Shown piece after piece: positions 61,391 to 64,000 of a DNA stretch of 64,000 nucleotides. Position 1 is the first letter of the stretch. The number at the start of each line of letters is the position of its first letter. The position numbers and the translations under genes were made by a program. Below the pieces are notes generated by a model. It saw only the letters and a list, made by a program, of their open reading frames with translations. It searched no databases and was not told the DNA's origin. Origin of the DNA: Flavobacterium sp. W4I14 (GTDB lineage Bacteria > Bacteroidota > Bacteroidia > Sphingobacteriales > Sphingobacteriaceae). Location of the stretch: positions 2,046,001 through 2,110,000 of the forward strand of contig JAUSZU010000001.1 in assembly GCA_030817875.1 (NCBI GenBank). The letters run 5' to 3'.

Positions 61391-62056
61391 ATGACGAATA
61401 ATAAACCCAAAGCTTTTCTTTTCGATCTTAATGGAACCATGGTTAACGATATGGCTTTCCACAATCATGCCTGGCATAACATACTCACAAAAGATTTAGG
61501 AGCAAGTATTAGCTTCGATGCGGTTAAAAAACAGATGTACGGTAAAAACCAAGATCTGTTAGAACGTGTTTTTGGTATTGGTCATTTCTCTCAGGAACAG
61601 ATTGATCAGATTTCTATCGAAAAAGAACATAGATATCAAGCTGCCTATAAAAAACATTTAACATTAATAGCAGGTTTAGGAAATTTTTTGGAAAAAGCAA
61701 AACAATCGGGCATTCAAATGGCTATTGGATCGGCAGCTATTCCCTTCAATATCAATTTTGTACTCGATAATTTAAATATCCGTTCTTATTTTAAAGCCAT
61801 TGTAAGTGCCGAAGATGTAGTAAATAGTAAACCCGATCCGGAAACTTTTACCAAGGGGGCTGAAATTTTAGGTGTTGAAGCCAGCCAGTGCATAGTTTTT
61901 GAAGATGCACCAAAAGGCGTTGAAGCAGCACAGCATGCCGGGATGAGATGTGTTGTGCTAACAACCATGCATACTAAAGAAGAATTTGCAGCTTACAACA
62001 ACATTATTGCTTTTATAGAAGATTATACAGATCCGGTTTTACAAGAACTTTTCTAA
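61391..62056 (+). CDS. HAD family hydrolase, beta-phosphoglucomutase-like
   Basis: A 221-residue HAD protein with a beta-PGM-type helical cap. Motif I is FDLNGTMVND: nucleophile Asp12 is present but position +2 is Asn14, where phosphatases and phosphomutases normally have a catalytic Asp. Motif II (IGSAA), motif III (KPDPETF) and motif IV (VFEDAPKGVEAA) are intact. It lies next to galM, so a sugar-phosphate role is plausible, but the +2 Asn makes the reaction uncertain. Terminated by a hairpin (62062-62095). Confidence 0.88.
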   Translation: MTNNKPKAFLFDLNGTMVNDMAFHNHAWHNILTKDLGASISFDAVKKQMYGKNQDLLERVFGIGHFSQEQIDQISIEKEHRYQAAYKKHLTLIAGLGNFLEKAKQSGIQMAIGSAAIPFNINFVLDNLNIRSYFKAIVSAEDVVNSKPDPETFTKGAEILGVEASQCIVFEDAPKGVEAAQHAGMRCVVLTTMHTKEEFAAYNNIIAFIEDYTDPVLQELF

Positions 62057-62061
62057 ATTAA

Positions 62062-62095
62062 AACGACCTGCATTTCTACAGGCCGTTTTTATTTT
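62062..62095. terminator. Terminator between HAD and galM
   Basis: Stem from ACGACCTG to CAGGCCGT (one mismatch) with T-rich tail, between convergent genes. Confidence 0.75.
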
Positions 62096-62122
62096 ATCAT
62101 TGTTGGGAGATCAACAAAACGA

Positions 62123-63295
62123 TTATTTGGTAAATTTATATATCGAGCTTGTTCTATACACCTGCCCAGGCTTTAAAACCGTTGATGGAAAACTGGGTTG
62201 ATTTGGTGAATCTGGAAAATGCTGTGTTTCTAGTGCAATTGCTGTTCTAAAATCATCTTTGGCACCAGTTTTAAAAGTATTCTTACTTTGCATAAAGTTG
62301 CCACTATAAAATTGTAAGCCTGGCTCCTGCGTATAAATATCCATTACTATACCCGACTTATCCCCTTTAACCGTAGCCGCATGGAACATGCCCATAGCTT
62401 TGGTTTTATTCAGCACGTAGTTATGATCATAACCCTTCCCAAAGGTCAACTGTTCGTTTTTATCGTTTATACACGCACCAATGGTAGTTGCTTTGGTAAA
62501 ATCGAACGGTGTTCCCTTAACCTTTTCAATCTTTCCTGTCGGGATCAAGGTAGAATCAACAGGCGTGTACTCATCTGCATAAATCTGTACCTCGTGGTTC
62601 AAAATCTCACCGCTTCCATCACCATTTAAATTAAAAAATGCGTGGTTTGTTAAGTTTACGATAGTGGTTTTATCAGTTTTAGCCTCATAGTCCATTTTTA
62701 GTTCATTTTCATCGGTTAAGGTATAGGTTACTTTAACATCTAAATTGCCTGGAAAATTTTCATCGCCATCTTTTGATAAGTAATGAAGCACCAAGGTATT
62801 TGCACTTGGCTGAGTGGCATCCCAAACTACATATTGATAGCCTTTTTTTCCACCATGAAGGGTATTCTGTCCATTGTTGGTAAACAGTGAATAGGTTTTA
62901 CCTTCAAGCGTAAATTTACCCTTTGCTATGCGATTGCCATATCGGCCAATAGTTGCACCAAAATAGGGCTCGGTTGATTTTTCGTAATCATTAACACTTT
63001 TAAATCCCACTACCACATCAACTAACTTTCCATTTTTATTTGGCACCAATAAACTCACCAAGCGACCACCGTAATTGGTAAAAATAGCTTCGGCATTGTT
63101 CTTATTCTTTAAAGTGTACAATGCTGTTTGTTTACCATCAATTTCCTTTTTAAAAGAATCGGCGACAAGTTTTACAACGGCTATTGAGTCGTTTTTTAAA
63201 CGATCAGCTGATGAAGTTTTTTGGGTTCCGGATTGACAAGATGCAAAGCCAATTACAGCTAGCATGCCGAGGTTCGTTAATGAGTGTAATTTCAT
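62123..63295 (-). CDS. galM: Galactose mutarotase (aldose 1-epimerase), lipoprotein
   Basis: A 390-residue aldose 1-epimerase that interconverts alpha and beta anomers of hexoses. A lipoprotein signal (NLGMLAVIGFASC) places it in the periplasm or on the outer membrane. The supersandwich core has NYGGRLVSLLVPNKNGK, YFGATIGRYGNRIAKGKF, NLTNHAFFNLNG (catalytic His) and the late ETQHFPDSPNQPSFPS (catalytic Glu). Length is usual for exported GalM of Bacteroidota. It is convergent with the HAD gene. Confidence 0.95.
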   Translation of the reverse strand: MKLHSLTNLGMLAVIGFASCQSGTQKTSSADRLKNDSIAVVKLVADSFKKEIDGKQTALYTLKNKNNAEAIFTNYGGRLVSLLVPNKNGKLVDVVVGFKSVNDYEKSTEPYFGATIGRYGNRIAKGKFTLEGKTYSLFTNNGQNTLHGGKKGYQYVVWDATQPSANTLVLHYLSKDGDENFPGNLDVKVTYTLTDENELKMDYEAKTDKTTIVNLTNHAFFNLNGDGSGEILNHEVQIYADEYTPVDSTLIPTGKIEKVKGTPFDFTKATTIGACINDKNEQLTFGKGYDHNYVLNKTKAMGMFHAATVKGDKSGIVMDIYTQEPGLQFYSGNFMQSKNTFKTGAKDDFRTAIALETQHFPDSPNQPSFPSTVLKPGQVYRTSSIYKFTK

Positions 63296-63668
63296 AAAAT
63301 GGAATACTTGGTTTAGATTTTTAATTAAGTTTTTAAATATAAATATATGACTTAACTTTACAAATAAAACGATTTAGAACAATGTAAGATGCCTATATTA
63401 AAGAATAATTTACGTTAAGCATCAGCAATGACACGATTTGTAGAAGTAGTGATAACAAAATGTTGAACGATTAAGAATCTTTGGTTTATTTTATCCTCTT
63501 CCTGATCCGATAACTATCTGATATAAGATGTTGAATGAATTCAACTTGACAATTATTATACAGCTAAATTGAATTTTCAGCGTTTTTACTTATTTGAAGA
63601 TAATATTAAGCTAATATCAATTAAAATCCAGTAAAACTGATTATTATTGCGGCAATCAAATCCCAAAT
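63296..63668. other. Gene-free gap before the aldo/keto reductase
   Basis: About 370 bp, very AT-rich. I see no gene, no clear promoter and no repeat in it. Confidence 0.4.
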
Positions 63669-64000
63669 ATGAATCAAATCATTTCAACAGATCGTTACGA
63701 CAAAATGCTATATCGCCGTTGTGGAAACAGTGGCATAAAACTGCCTGCAATATCGTTGGGTTTATGGCATAATTTCGGACATGTAAACGTTTTTGAAAAC
63801 AGCAAAAACCTAATCTACACTGCTTTTAATAACGGAATTACCCACTTCGATTTAGCAAATAATTATGGACCGCCTCCGGGCTCGGCTGAAGAAGTTTTCG
63901 GAAAAATCCTTCATGAAGATTTTGGGGGCTATCGTGATGAAATGATTATTTCAAGCAAAGCTGGATATACCATGTGGAATGGACCTTATGGCGACTGGGG
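63669..64000 (+). CDS. Aldo/keto reductase (YghZ-like), N-terminal part
   Basis: The gene runs past the end of the window; 110 residues are visible. Starting at the ATG at 63669, the protein reads MNQIISTDRYDKMLYRRCGNS, then GIKLPAISLGLWHNFG, ITHFDLANNYGPPPGSAEE and GKILHEDFGGYRDEMIISSKAGY. These are the first strands of the AKR barrel with the catalytic Asp (FDLANNYG) and Tyr, and closely fit the YghZ/L-glyceraldehyde 3-phosphate reductase subgroup (methylglyoxal or glyceraldehyde phosphate detoxification). Confidence 0.92.
   Translation, partial: MNQIISTDRYDKMLYRRCGNSGIKLPAISLGLWHNFGHVNVFENSKNLIYTAFNNGITHFDLANNYGPPPGSAEEVFGKILHEDFGGYRDEMIISSKAGYTMWNGPYGDW

Noticed and set aside
61171..61464. 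N-terminal extension of the Crp-type regulator
   Set aside because: It overlaps the start of the HAD gene on the other strand and has no domain sense; the Met at 61170 begins the known fold.

Overview
The window looks like chromosomal DNA of a Bacteroidota bacterium of the Sphingobacteriaceae type (Pedobacter-like). Evidence: AT-rich sequence, a SusC/SusD pair, a GLPGLI-family protein next to an outer-membrane barrel, many TonB-dependent and lipoprotein genes, no clear Shine-Dalgarno sites, and several Bacteroidota -7 promoter elements (TAnnTTTG) in front of genes. No rRNA, prophage, CRISPR array or plasmid functions were seen. There is one tRNA (Arg, anticodon TCT).

Layout. 1-5.2 kb: end of an outer-membrane barrel gene, a GLPGLI protein, pyrG and yidC. 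5.4-9.8 kb: a secreted S9 peptidase and a SpmA/SpmB-type nucleoside-recognition membrane protein broken by one extra base. 10-18.4 kb: a SusD/SusC pair, a PaaI-type thioesterase and a TonB receptor with TTTAGA/TCTAAA half-sites over its start. 18.9-24.6 kb: MaoC-like protein, lipoprotein, phosphonatase-like HAD, NTF2-like protein, PhyH-type dioxygenase and an unknown protein. 24.6-30.2 kb: GH3 and GH31 glycosidases, a plausible xyloglucan-oligosaccharide pair, separated by an unusual repeat-bearing spacer. 30.3-32.5 kb: DUF1826-like protein, a lipoprotein, tRNA-Arg and a small charged protein. 33-38.3 kb: a glucuronide-use operon (GH2 beta-glucuronidase, SDR mannonate oxidoreductase, UxuA) divergent from a LacI regulator with two palindromic operators between them. 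38.5-40.4 kb: a divergent MFS exporter (broken by one missing base) and MarR regulator, each with a GTAAAGT-type operator. 40.4-47.2 kb: MBL-fold hydrolase, aquaporin Z, glutathione peroxidase, topA and small proteins. 47.4-56.3 kb: a giant thioester alpha-2-macroglobulin and its usual partner PBP1C, split by a REP/RAYT element. 56.5-59.5 kb: an overlapping lysoplasmalogenase / alkylglycerol-monooxygenase-like pair (ether-lipid breakdown), a small secreted protein and an orphan Vsr endonuclease. 59.9-64 kb: PAP2 phosphatase, Crp-type regulator, beta-PGM-like HAD, galM, and the start of an aldo/keto reductase.

Two patterns stand out beyond the genes. First, the RAYT transposase at 53.1-53.7 kb is flanked by several palindromes and by a matching 31-bp boundary repeat on each side, all inserted between the A2M and PBP1C genes. 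Second, many intergenic stretches, most of them at gene 3' ends, carry degenerate repeats with a strict 7-bp period. They fall into four sequence classes (GnTnRGC, AGTCnnn, ATRGnnn, GGnnnAA) and are often arranged as inverted arms that can fold into long hairpins. Two single-base frameshifts in otherwise intact conserved genes suggest either recent decay or base-level sequence errors.
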